Source: a bacterium | Lineage (GTDB): Bacteria > Cyanobacteriota > Vampirovibrionia > Gastranaerophilales > Gastranaerophilaceae | Direction of reading: 5' to 3' | DNA length: 64,000 bases | NCBI GenBank assembly: GCA_017470245.1 | Contig: JAFUEV010000045.1 | Location: 1-64,000 of the forward strand | Shown here: one piece after another, positions 46,845-55,806 of the stretch | How positions within the stretch are numbered: position 1 is the stretch's first letter | Layout: the number at the start of each line of letters is the position of its first letter | Position numbers and translations under genes: made by a program | Notes under the pieces: generated by a model | What the model was told of the DNA's origin: nothing | Seen by the model: the letters and a program-made list of their open reading frames with translations, nothing else | Databases searched by the model: none

Positions 46845-48005
46845 CTACAATATAATTGATTTCAAATAAGGTAATTTTATTTTATCAATATCTTTATTAT
46901 CACCTATCATGACGGAATTTTTCAAGTCTATTTTTAATTTTTCACATGATGACAATATCATTCCGGGATTAGGCTTTCTTAACAATGAATAATACTTATA
47001 ATTTTCAAGAACAGAATCAACATGAAAAGGACAATATTGAATGTCATCAAACGAAATATTGAATTTAGAATAATAGTTTTTAATTATTTCAAAACCTTTA
47101 AGCATTTGTTGTTTAGTAAATTTTGCTTTACCTATACCTGCTTGGTTAGTAATCATAACAATGTAATATTTTTTTTCATAATACTTTTTAATAATTTCAA
47201 CAGTTTCAGGAATAAATTTAATATTAGTATCGGAAGGATAACCAGTATTTTCAATTATAGTACCATCTTTATCAATGAAAAGAGCCGGTTTTTTAACTTC
47301 ATTGATTTTTTCAGGTATATAGCTTTGAGCCGATATATAATCTTCAGGAATACCTATATCAATGAATGCCCCTCCAAGTGGCAATCCATATATAGATTTT
47401 GACTTTACAAGCAGAGGGAAAATATCATTTTCCAGTGAAATAAAATTATTATTAAAAGAATTATAAAACGATGAAAGAATTTCTTTTTTTATTTTATAAA
47501 TTCCGCCATTTATATAACAATCAATTTTATCGGAAGAAAGTTTCCCTTTTTCAACAAATGAATTAACAAGAAACGAATCATCAATATCAACCATTCCATA
47601 TCTTGAAATGTTATTAGTATAGTTTAAAGCAATTGTACAAGGCTTATTAACAGAGAAATCATCTATAATAGAAAAATCTATATCAAAAAAAGTATCACCA
47701 TTTATAACAAAAAATTCATCATTAAGATAATTAAAAGCATTTAATAATGCGCCACCGGTACCTAAAGGCGTTTCTTCTTTTATAAAAACAGCTTTTTCTA
47801 AATTTTTAAAATATTCTGATATAATTTCTGATTTATACCCTGTTAAAAACACAAAATTATCAAAACCATTATTTTTAAGGTTATTTATAAGATAATCAAG
47901 AAATGGTATATTGCCTATTTTTGCCATAGGCTTAGGAACATCATTAACCAATGATGACAATCTTTTACCAAAACCACCAACTAAAAGTACTGCTTGTTTA
48001 GACAT
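46845..48005 (-). CDS. Fused heptose 1-phosphate guanylyltransferase (HddC) and heptose 1,7-bisphosphate phosphatase (GmhB)
   Basis: Residues 1-235 form a nucleotidyltransferase (QAVLLVGGFGKRLSSLVND, KPMAKIG, VINGDTFFDID, then GAFIDIGIPEDY). Residues 240-386 form a HAD phosphatase (ALFIDKDGTIIENTG with D245 and D247, MITNQAGIGKAKF, RKPNPGM, MIGDNKD). Together they cover the last two chemical tasks in GDP-heptose synthesis. In usual GmhB a zinc is held by CxH and a later CxC before RKP. Here CPFH is kept (C325, H328), but S340 and L342 stand where the CxC would be, so the zinc site is incomplete. The HAD domain is also short at its C-terminus. First gene of the operon, with a TAGGT box. Confidence 0.9.
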   Translation of the reverse strand: MSKQAVLLVGGFGKRLSSLVNDVPKPMAKIGNIPFLDYLINNLKNNGFDNFVFLTGYKSEIISEYFKNLEKAVFIKEETPLGTGGALLNAFNYLNDEFFVINGDTFFDIDFSIIDDFSVNKPCTIALNYTNNISRYGMVDIDDSFLVNSFVEKGKLSSDKIDCYINGGIYKIKKEILSSFYNSFNNNFISLENDIFPLLVKSKSIYGLPLGGAFIDIGIPEDYISAQSYIPEKINEVKKPALFIDKDGTIIENTGYPSDTNIKFIPETVEIIKKYYEKKYYIVMITNQAGIGKAKFTKQQMLKGFEIIKNYYSKFNISFDDIQYCPFHVDSVLENYKYYSLLRKPNPGMILSSCEKLKIDLKNSVMIGDNKDIDKIKLPYLKSIIL

Positions 48006-48128
48006 AAAAGACCTAATTTAAATAACCAAGGATTATAATCTCATAAATAACAAAAATATAAAAGTATTATTAAAATCGCTTTACAATAGAACTATATTCT
48101 CACGTTTGAATTGTTAAATAAATTAGTT

Positions 48129-50759
48129 TTATTTGATTTCTTTTAATATAAAATTTGTTTTTTTATTATTAATATCACCTTTTATGAAAACTCTGTAATA
48201 GTTTGAATTTTTCTCATCAGCATTAATTTCGGGAATTTTTGATAATTTATCCTGATACATTTCTCTTGTATGTTCAGGTCGAAATACAACTTTTAAGATT
48301 AAACTGAAAGGAATACCAAATATCCTTGCTCCTTTTGGAGCTTCTTTACTATAATGCCAAAACAATTGTAAATCGGCATATTGTTTTTCCATTTCGTAAT
48401 TGCCTTCTATATATACTGCAGACAACTCATGCCATGTTGTAATGTTAATATTATTTATTTCTGTATTATGAACATCAAAAGTACCTTTAATATCATCTTT
48501 CATAAGCTCTTTTTGTTTTAAATCAACATTTGTTATTTCAGAAAATTTATATTTTGAATTTTTAATACTAAATTCTTTATCAGCTAGTCCGGGCATAAAT
48601 CCTTCATTAACTTCAAATATACAATGAGCATCTAAAAGTCTAAACATATCTTTTGCATCAAGTTCTACATTAACATTAGCTATACCTTCTATCTGGTCTT
48701 TAAGATTAACTGTCATTTCAGCTGCTTTATTTGAATTAATGTCTTTTGCTTCAAAAGTCATTTTGGATTTATCTTTTGCAAAATCGTACATACCGTGTGC
48801 TTTTACAGTTCCGTCAGCAAAATTTAATTCTTTCATTTTAAAATTGAATATATCATTTTTCATACTGCCTAACAAATTAACATTTTTAAGTATAAATTTA
48901 TCTCTTTTTATTTCATTAATTACTATTTCCCAATTATTAACAGTAATTTTTGCCTCTTGTATTTTTTTTGATATGTTTTCATTGTTTGGTTCTTGATTCT
49001 TTTTATCTGTTTCTTCCTTCTTTTTATTTGCATCGTCATTCTTATTGTCAGAATCGGGTGATGTTTCAAAAATCAATTTATCTAAAAACAATTTCATATT
49101 GTAAACTAATGTTTCACCATAAATGTTATTTTTCGTACTAAGTTCTGCAGAATATTTTTCACCTTTAAATAATCCGTTTGATGTTACATTAAATACTCCG
49201 TTTTTTGATGTGATATGTGCATTTTCAATATTAAATTCTTGATGTTTTGCTTTTACTATGTCAAAAGTTCCTAAAACCTGATTATTTTTGAAATCATATT
49301 TTAAATCACCTTTAAATTGACCGCCACTAACTTTTTCACCAAAAGAGCCGGTAACTGATATTGGTGCATATCCGTTTGTATGAACAGTTACATATTGAGG
49401 AATGAATTTATCAGGGTTAAGTTTATCTACGTGTTTTTGAAATAAACCGTCACCCAAAATAACAATATTTTCCTTTTTAGAATTAGAATATGTATATTTA
49501 TATTCTTTTAAATACAAATCATTATCAATTTTTAAAGTATTGGCATGCAGTTTTCTTTTGTAATCTCTTAATCCTAAGTAAAAAGAATTATAAATCAAAT
49601 CACTGTTAACTGGAATGTCTAAATCATAATATACGTCAGGCTTTTTATCTTTTACTTTATATACTAAACAGAAATTAACTGAATTTAAAACTGTTAAATT
49701 TGGAACATAATCAAACTTCTTTGTTAATGTTGTTTTCATTGTTCCGATAACTTCTCTGTTTGGAGTTGTTAAATCGGTAATATTTAAAGTATGTATGACT
49801 TTTTCTTTTCCTAAAATACCTTCGGCAACCGAATCAATTTTTTGCCCGTTAAAATTGAAAACAGCTTCTTTAAAAAATATAGGAATATTAAACCATACAG
49901 CATTACCGCTAAGATTATTTGCAATGCCTTTGCCCCAAATACCGCTTTTATCAACTTTCAAATTCAAATTAATTGTACCTTTAAAGTTTTTAAAGTTTTC
50001 AATAAATTTTTTTGAAGGGTCTTTTGATTTTTGGAAATGCAATAGCATCGGCATGATTTCTGATACAGGCAACTTTTCACCGTTTACGTTAAAAATGAAA
50101 TCCTCTTTATCTACGAAATATCCGTCTATATAGAGATTAGAATTTCCGATTTGAACTCCAAATTGATTTGCTTGAAACCTATCATCTAACAATTGCAATG
50201 CACCGGAATAACCTAATTTTACAATTTCATTAAGAAATCTTGTTTTTATATCTGCATTTAGTTGAATAATATTATTTTTAGAATTAATGTCTTTCGCAAA
50301 AATACTTACATCATCAGACTTAAAAGTTATATTTTTTATGTAAATTTCAGGAAGATTTTTAAGTTCAAACTTTTTATTGTTATTTTTCTTCTTTTCATCT
50401 TTTTTTAATTGCTTTAATGTATTTCCGTCTATGAATACATTATCGGCACTTATATATGTCAGATGTTTTTGTAATAACTTACAATTTAATGAAAGATTTT
50501 TAATATCTATAACTGTAACATTATTGTTTTTTGCCTCAATACTATTAATATTCAAAAAAGCTTTAAGTCTTGGGGAAATTTTTAAATTTAACCCGGTAAT
50601 ATTTGTTTCTATTCCGGTTTTATTTTGGATTAACGATTGAAGTTTATTTATTGTCGTATGACAGTTTAATACCATAGGCAATATAAATACTATACCCAGA
50701 TATAAAAAAGCCCCCGATACTAATATGGCAGAAGATATTATTTTAAAAATCTTTTTCAT
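48129..50759 (-). CDS. AsmA-like envelope protein
   Basis: The 876-residue protein has one N-terminal TM anchor (residues 8-30) and then a long periplasmic, beta-rich region with repeated ADN/INGxxL-type strands. A charged low-complexity linker lies near residue 570 (DDANKKKEETDKKNQEPNNE). The C-terminal part (GYAPISVTGSFGEK through HWHYSKEAPKGARIFGIPF) matches the AsmA/YhdP/TamB type, thought to carry lipids between membranes. No partner gene is adjacent. No clear SD was seen before the ATG. Confidence 0.8.
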   Translation of the reverse strand: MKKIFKIISSAILVSGAFLYLGIVFILPMVLNCHTTINKLQSLIQNKTGIETNITGLNLKISPRLKAFLNINSIEAKNNNVTVIDIKNLSLNCKLLQKHLTYISADNVFIDGNTLKQLKKDEKKKNNNKKFELKNLPEIYIKNITFKSDDVSIFAKDINSKNNIIQLNADIKTRFLNEIVKLGYSGALQLLDDRFQANQFGVQIGNSNLYIDGYFVDKEDFIFNVNGEKLPVSEIMPMLLHFQKSKDPSKKFIENFKNFKGTINLNLKVDKSGIWGKGIANNLSGNAVWFNIPIFFKEAVFNFNGQKIDSVAEGILGKEKVIHTLNITDLTTPNREVIGTMKTTLTKKFDYVPNLTVLNSVNFCLVYKVKDKKPDVYYDLDIPVNSDLIYNSFYLGLRDYKRKLHANTLKIDNDLYLKEYKYTYSNSKKENIVILGDGLFQKHVDKLNPDKFIPQYVTVHTNGYAPISVTGSFGEKVSGGQFKGDLKYDFKNNQVLGTFDIVKAKHQEFNIENAHITSKNGVFNVTSNGLFKGEKYSAELSTKNNIYGETLVYNMKLFLDKLIFETSPDSDNKNDDANKKKEETDKKNQEPNNENISKKIQEAKITVNNWEIVINEIKRDKFILKNVNLLGSMKNDIFNFKMKELNFADGTVKAHGMYDFAKDKSKMTFEAKDINSNKAAEMTVNLKDQIEGIANVNVELDAKDMFRLLDAHCIFEVNEGFMPGLADKEFSIKNSKYKFSEITNVDLKQKELMKDDIKGTFDVHNTEINNINITTWHELSAVYIEGNYEMEKQYADLQLFWHYSKEAPKGARIFGIPFSLILKVVFRPEHTREMYQDKLSKIPEINADEKNSNYYRVFIKGDINNKKTNFILKEIK

Positions 50760-50863
50760 AATATATTACATTATTACATAAACACTTTATAATAAAACTT
50801 AATTTATATGTATTAATATTTTTGTGATAGGATAAGAGAAGCATTAAGTAATAGGTGGTTTAT

Positions 50864-51844
50864 ATGGGCAATATTATAAAAAAGATAAACAACACACAAA
50901 ATATCATATTTCTGTTCGGCATAATTATTTACGGCATCTGCCTGTTTACAATAACAGATATTGCTTTGATGTTGTTTGTAACTTATGTTATAGCATGTGC
51001 ATTAAATCCTTTAGTTGATAAATTAGAGAAAAAAATGAGAAGAAATCTTGCTGCTACTATCGTATTTGGCGGTTTCGTATGCGGTATATTATTGATGTTT
51101 TTGCCTATAATAATTATCGGCGGAAAAGAGCTTGCACATCTTGCTGAGCAATATCCTCAATATGTCGTTCAAGTAAAAGAATATATTATGACCTCACCTG
51201 TTGTTCAAGAATTTGCAAATTCAGGAGGTCTAATTTCGTCAATTACAAGTATTTCAAAAGGCGGATTATATTTATTTGTGTCAATGATATTTACATATTT
51301 CTTAATGGTAGATAGAGATAAACTTATAAATACGGTTTTAAGATTTTTCCCTAAAAGATCAAGAGAAAGAATTAAAGAAATATATGATATTTCAGAACAA
51401 AAACTCAGCAGATTTGTATCGGGTCAATTTATTGCTTCAGCAAGTGTCGGTTTGATTGTAATTATCGGATTATTGATATTAAGAGTTGATTCGGCAGTTA
51501 TATTAGGTTGTATTGCTGCTGTTTTAGATATTGTGCCTATTGTCGGACCTGCTATAGCGTTGGTTATTTGTTTAGCAGTAGTGTATAAATTAGGATGGAC
51601 AATTGTTATCCTGACTACAGTAATATTTTTATTCGCACAATTTGCTGAAAATAATTTTGTAAAACCATATGTATTTGGGAAATTTATGGATCTTCATCCG
51701 ATAGTTATATATATATTCTTATTTGTTTGTGCAAAATACTTTGGTGCCGTCGGTGCTATTTTTGCACCTGCAATAGCAGCAGACACTTGTGTGTTTATAG
51801 AAGAATTATATTTAAAAAGAATGGATGAAGATTTGGAAGAATAA
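50864..51844 (+). CDS. AI-2E (PerM/YdiK) family transporter-like membrane protein
   Basis: The 326-residue protein has about seven TM helices and the family signatures ITDIALMLFVTYVIACALNP, FVSGQFIASASVG and DIVPIVGPAIALVI. The GTG at 50855 is in frame, but the ATG at 50864, five nt after AGGTGG, is the better start. The family has been linked to AI-2 or ion export; substrate here is unknown. The 51863 gene follows after 18 bp. Confidence 0.88.
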   Translation: MGNIIKKINNTQNIIFLFGIIIYGICLFTITDIALMLFVTYVIACALNPLVDKLEKKMRRNLAATIVFGGFVCGILLMFLPIIIIGGKELAHLAEQYPQYVVQVKEYIMTSPVVQEFANSGGLISSITSISKGGLYLFVSMIFTYFLMVDRDKLINTVLRFFPKRSRERIKEIYDISEQKLSRFVSGQFIASASVGLIVIIGLLILRVDSAVILGCIAAVLDIVPIVGPAIALVICLAVVYKLGWTIVILTTVIFLFAQFAENNFVKPYVFGKFMDLHPIVIYIFLFVCAKYFGAVGAIFAPAIAADTCVFIEELYLKRMDEDLEE

Positions 51845-51862
51845 AATAAAGAAAGGTTAAAA

Positions 51863-52486
51863 ATGAAAAATTTAAAAAAACTGATTCTTACATTATTATT
51901 AACATTGATAATACCTGTTTATGCCAATGCCGAAATAATTGCTCATAAAATTATAGCTGTTCCGACAAAAGCTGTAGAGCAAGCTGAAATGGCAGAAGGA
52001 ACTGTATTAAAATTTAAGGCTGTTGATGAGAACAAATTAACAAATGATATTACTGTCGAAACCGACTCTGTTCTTACAGTTAGCGTAAAAGAATATGTTC
52101 CCCCCAAAAGAGGAAAAAGAAACGGATACATAAAAATATCTGTAGACAGTTACACAATACCGTCTGAGGGCAATAAAGAAATCGATGTAAAAGACAAAAA
52201 CATTGCAGGCTCGTTAAAACTTAAAGTTAACTTAGATAAAAAAGAAATAGCTGAAATGGCAGGAGTTTCTGCAGCAGAGTATGCTTTAGATGCCACAGGA
52301 ATTACGCAAGTTTATTATGCTACAAAAGGACTTATAAAACCAAATGAGGGACAAACAAGACTCCAATCAGCAGGTACAAATTTATATAACAGTACCGGTC
52401 TTCAATATATAGAAAAGGGAGAGGACTTGACTATAAAAGAAGACTCTATAGTTGAACTTTCAGTAAAATCTAAAGGTTCTGAATAA
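51863..52486 (+). CDS. Secreted protein of unknown function
   Basis: The 207-residue protein has a clear signal peptide, MKNLKKLILTLLLTLIIPVY, with ANA cleavage at about 23. The mature part is beta-rich (VLKFKAVDENKL, TVETDSVLTVSVKEYVPPKR, YIKISVDSYTIP) with two similar ends rich in Val/Lys (EDSIVELSVKSKGSE). It is probably periplasmic or outer-membrane associated. GAAAGG precedes the ATG. It is likely cotranscribed with the PerM-like gene. No family recognised. Confidence 0.75.
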   Translation: MKNLKKLILTLLLTLIIPVYANAEIIAHKIIAVPTKAVEQAEMAEGTVLKFKAVDENKLTNDITVETDSVLTVSVKEYVPPKRGKRNGYIKISVDSYTIPSEGNKEIDVKDKNIAGSLKLKVNLDKKEIAEMAGVSAAEYALDATGITQVYYATKGLIKPNEGQTRLQSAGTNLYNSTGLQYIEKGEDLTIKEDSIVELSVKSKGSE

Positions 52487-52805
52487 AATTGATATAATAT
52501 CTATCGGCTGATTGTTAGCAGATTGTGAAGACATTTTCTTTAAAACAAACATTTGTTGGCAAAAAACAAGCAAGAATGTTTACTCTTTTAAATAATTATT
52601 TGGTGCATACGTTAGCGCATTATGACTCTACAATTTTTTTTGCACCCTACAATTTTTTATTATAGAAAGATAAAACAAAAAAATAACGTATCACACCACA
52701 TTGTTTACAGCACACACATGCAAGTACTTTACATTCAAATGGTATTCTTATAAAATAAGGTAAGAAAGAGGTTGGTCATAGAAATAAAAATACAACAACC
52801 ATAGT
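52487..52805. other. 319-bp gene-free region before tRNA-Ser, with short repeats
   Basis: No ORF is supported. It holds two direct copies of CTACAATTTTTT (52628-52639 and 52647-52658). A third, inverted copy AAAAATTGTAG lies beyond the tRNA at 52937-52947. A weak imperfect hairpin lies near 52502-52524. Nothing else was recognised. Confidence 0.5.
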
Positions 52806-52895
52806 GGAGAGGTGTCCGAGTGGTTTAAGGTGCAAACCTGGAACGTTTGTGTGGGGGCAACTCCACCGGGGGTTCGAATCCCCCCTTCTCCGCCA
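52806..52895 (+). tRNA. tRNA-Ser (anticodon GGA)
   Basis: Acceptor GGAGAGG/CTTCTCC, anticodon stem CAAAC/GTTTG with loop CTGGAAC, a long class II variable arm, and T stem GGGGG/CCCCC with TTCGAAT. It reads TCC/TCT. Discriminator G at 52892, followed by an encoded CCA (52893-52895). Confidence 0.95.
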
Positions 52896-52988
52896 TTTAC
52901 ATAGATTTTATTAACAGGAATATAAATTATCAGGACAAAAATTGTAGGATGGGGTTTTTAATCTGTAGTTCGTATTTTTGTTTTGATT

Positions 52989-53828
52989 TTAACTCCCAGG
53001 ATTGCAACTGTTCGTTTTTTTTTTGTCTTTAGATAATTTTATATCAAATAGCAAATGCTTTATATGTCTTAATAATATTTTTAACCTATACATTAAATTG
53101 TTTACCCAATAAACCTCATACCCCATGTTCACTGCTAAAATTGTAAAAATTCTTTCAATAGCATGAACGGGGGTACCGCAGCTACCGGTTTTATTGCTGA
53201 TGTCTTCCGCTAAAGTTATTGTTTTTAATTTTTCTAAAACTTGAGCCTTAGCAAAAAACATTGTACAGGCAATAAATAAAGGGTAAGAAGTTGTTATACC
53301 CAGTTTATCTTTTAGCTGGCTTAACAGATATGTATCTTCAGGTTTATTACGTTTAGCTACGTCGAAACAAAAAATTTTACTTCCAATTATTCCAATCTTG
53401 TTTTGGGAAATAATTTTTAAATTTTTTCTGAACTTTTGCTTGGATAAAAGAAGAGCATCAACCAATACATTTTTCCATTCATACCTCTGAATATATAATA
53501 TTTTAGGGTCAAAGCCTTTAGTTAGCGTAATGTAATCTCTCTTATTTTTAGTATGAATTTTTAAAACATAGTCATAATTTTCAAGATTGACCAGATTTAG
53601 AATTTTAAAAAAAGGTATAATATCATATCCTATATTTTCAACTTTAATAAGTTTTGTATCTGCTTTGAATAGCAGAAATTTATTAAGAGTTTCATTATTA
53701 CAATCTACATAAGAAAGATATAAATCCCATAAACATCCATTGATATTTTTTAATTTTGAAATAAAGTAATCTGCTTGGTCTTCATAAAATAAATGTAAAT
53801 GTACGAGCACTTTTTTTGTTTCTGACAC
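52989..53828 (-). CDS. RgpF (rhamnan synthesis F)-family protein
   Basis: The 279-residue protein begins with GTG (SD TAGGAG, 9 nt spacing), then KKVLVHLHLFYEDQADYF, DLYLSYVDCNNETLNKF, and ENIGYDIIPFFKIL, the conserved order of the RgpF family (usual NxGxDIxP is GYDIIP here). The family takes part in polysaccharide synthesis. A C-terminal basic stretch (KILLRHIKHLLFDIKLSKDK) may bind the membrane. It directly follows the broken GT2; the SD overlaps that gene's stop. Confidence 0.85.
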   Translation of the reverse strand: MSETKKVLVHLHLFYEDQADYFISKLKNINGCLWDLYLSYVDCNNETLNKFLLFKADTKLIKVENIGYDIIPFFKILNLVNLENYDYVLKIHTKNKRDYITLTKGFDPKILYIQRYEWKNVLVDALLLSKQKFRKNLKIISQNKIGIIGSKIFCFDVAKRNKPEDTYLLSQLKDKLGITTSYPLFIACTMFFAKAQVLEKLKTITLAEDISNKTGSCGTPVHAIERIFTILAVNMGYEVYWVNNLMYRLKILLRHIKHLLFDIKLSKDKKKTNSCNPGS

Positions 53829-53833
53829 CTGTT

Positions 53834-54712
53834 TTATCTCCTAAATTTAAATTTCAACCCTAAGATATTAATAAAAAGTGTCTTTTCATTTACTGATTTT
53901 CCTATATAAAAAAGTCTATTTTTGAAGATTTCTTTTTTAATTTTTATTATAGGATTTTGGAATGAAGATTCTATGTAATACATATTTTTATATGCATTCC
54001 ATCTGCTTTTGTATATATGAGAATTTTGTTCCATGATTTTTCTTTTGTCATTTGTTCCAAAAGAACAACAACGCTTATGGTATACATATAAATCATCTAT
54101 TAAAACATTTTTCCAACCATTTATAACCGCTCTGTGTGAGAAATCCGTTTCTTCAAAATAACCTTTGCCATATATTTCATCCAAATAGCCTTGATGTTCT
54201 ACAAGTTTTTTCCTTATACAAAAACAAAACCCTTCACTATCAGGAATAAAAGGGTAACAACATTTATGATTTTCCCTCAATTTTGTATTCATTTACTCTA
54301 ATGTCATATTTTTAGGTAACTCTATAAAATATCTGGCGGAACAGCTGCTAATCGGTGAAGACGTGACAATTTTTTCGTCAGAATTAAAACATTTGATAAT
54401 TCTTTCACAAAATTCGCTTGGAATAATTGTATCGCTATTTAATAAAATAATAATTTCTCCTTTTGCAACTTTTATACCATTATTGCAGCTTTTTACGAAA
54501 CCTAAATTTTCTTTATTATTTACAAGTATAAAACCAGAATTAGAGTTTACAAAACTCTCAAGATAATCTGATGTTTCTTTATCCGAACAATCATTTATTA
54601 AAATTACTTCTCCAAAGTAAAAATTAAAATTTTAAAGTAAACTGTCTAACAACAGCTTTACCTCATCCGGTGCATTATATATTGGAACTATTACGGATAT
54701 TTTATTCAACAT
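53834..54712 (-). pseudogene. Family 2 glycosyltransferase interrupted by two in-frame TAA codons
   Basis: On the minus strand the frame from the ATG at 54712 (GAGG four nt upstream) to the stop at 53834 equals 292 residues. It keeps the GT2 signatures ISVIVPIYNAPDEVKLLLDS, VILINDCSD, ENLGFVKSCNNGIKVAKGEI, LLNSDT and GKGYFEETDFSHRAVINGW. Two TAA codons break it at codon 27 (54634-54632) and codon 140 (54295-54293); no frameshift is present. A later fragment (53834-54292, 152 codons) is open but lacks the catalytic half. The C-terminus ends NILGLKFKFRR. A recent pseudogene is the simplest reading; sequencing error would need two events. Confidence 0.85.
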
Positions 54713-54890
54713 AAAACCTCTTAATGAAATTCAAAAATATTATATTATAAAAAAATATATGTATTGCAATGCAGAATATCAATTAAGCTACTTTTTGGGG
54801 AAATTCTTCTCTAATTTATCGAAATTTATATTTAACTAATTAAGCAGCGACTGATTGAATTAAAATAATATAGTATATAGCTTCAATTAT

Positions 54891-55784
54891 TTATTCATAA
54901 AATCTCATATTTTGTAAACGTCTAATTCTATCATTAGTATCCGGATGAGTAGACATTAATTTTGCGAAAAAACTACCTTTAAACGGGTTTGCGATATATA
55001 AAGGTTCTGTTGCTGCATTTGCCATTTGCATAGGATTTCCGTCATGACTTATTCTATACAAAGCTTTTGCAAGCAGCTGAGGATTACCACATAGTTGTCC
55101 GCCTGTAGCATCAGCCATATATTCTCTTGACCTGGATACTGCCATTTTTATTAACATACTTACAAAAGGAACTGCTATTGATAATACCATACCAATTAAA
55201 AACATTAATCCTATATTTTGATTTCTGCCTGATGAACCTCTATACATATATATGTTTCTTAAAGAAGTCGCTAAAATTGATACATACCCAAGCATTGTTG
55301 CAATAAATGTAGTTACAAGAATATCTTTATGAAGTATATGCGATAATTCATGCCCGATAACCCCGGATATTTCATCAAGAGGAACTCCCCTTAACAAACC
55401 TGATGTTACAACAACTGCAGCATCCTTTTGGCTTCTGCCTGTAGCAAAAGCATTTAATGCCGGAGTATTAATATAATATAATTCCGGCATAATCATATTA
55501 TTTCTGGCACACATATCCTGAACCATTTTGCAATATTCAGGATATTCATTAGGTGTCATAGGTATAGCATGATGAGATTTTAATACAATAGATTTTGAAA
55601 AGAAGTATGAAAAAAAATTAGCACCTGCCGCTATAAGAAAAGATACAAATACACCTATCATTCCAAGATTATATATATCAGAAATAATCCAACCTAAAAT
55701 CATTATAAGTAGCGAAATTATAGATATAAAAACCGCTAATTTTAGTTCATTATAACGAATTGTACCAGCAACACTATATTCCAT
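54891..55784 (-). CDS. htpX: Membrane zinc metalloprotease HtpX
   Basis: The 297-residue M48 protease degrades misfolded membrane proteins. It has two N-terminal TM helices (18-34 and 42-62), the zinc site IGHELSHILH (H145, E146, H149), a following TM pair, and the third ligand region SREYMADATGG with Glu. Length and order are normal. AGGGAG precedes the ATG. It separates the broken GT2 from the HAD-type gene on the same strand. Confidence 0.94.
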   Translation of the reverse strand: MEYSVAGTIRYNELKLAVFISIISLLIMILGWIISDIYNLGMIGVFVSFLIAAGANFFSYFFSKSIVLKSHHAIPMTPNEYPEYCKMVQDMCARNNMIMPELYYINTPALNAFATGRSQKDAAVVVTSGLLRGVPLDEISGVIGHELSHILHKDILVTTFIATMLGYVSILATSLRNIYMYRGSSGRNQNIGLMFLIGMVLSIAVPFVSMLIKMAVSRSREYMADATGGQLCGNPQLLAKALYRISHDGNPMQMANAATEPLYIANPFKGSFFAKLMSTHPDTNDRIRRLQNMRFYE

Positions 55785-55806
55785 TATTAAAAACTCCCTA
55801 CTCTAA

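Noticed and set aside
47022..47402. Plus-strand ORF of 126 codons
   Set aside because: Antisense of the HddC-GmhB fusion; Phe/Ile/Asn-rich shadow typical of AT-rich antisense.
52847..53032. Plus-strand ORF of 61 codons across tRNA-Ser
   Set aside because: Starts inside the tRNA and has no SD.
53834..54712. Recoding of TAA as an amino acid
   Set aside because: TAA is the normal stop of most genes in this window, so a general reassignment is excluded; loss of function is simpler.
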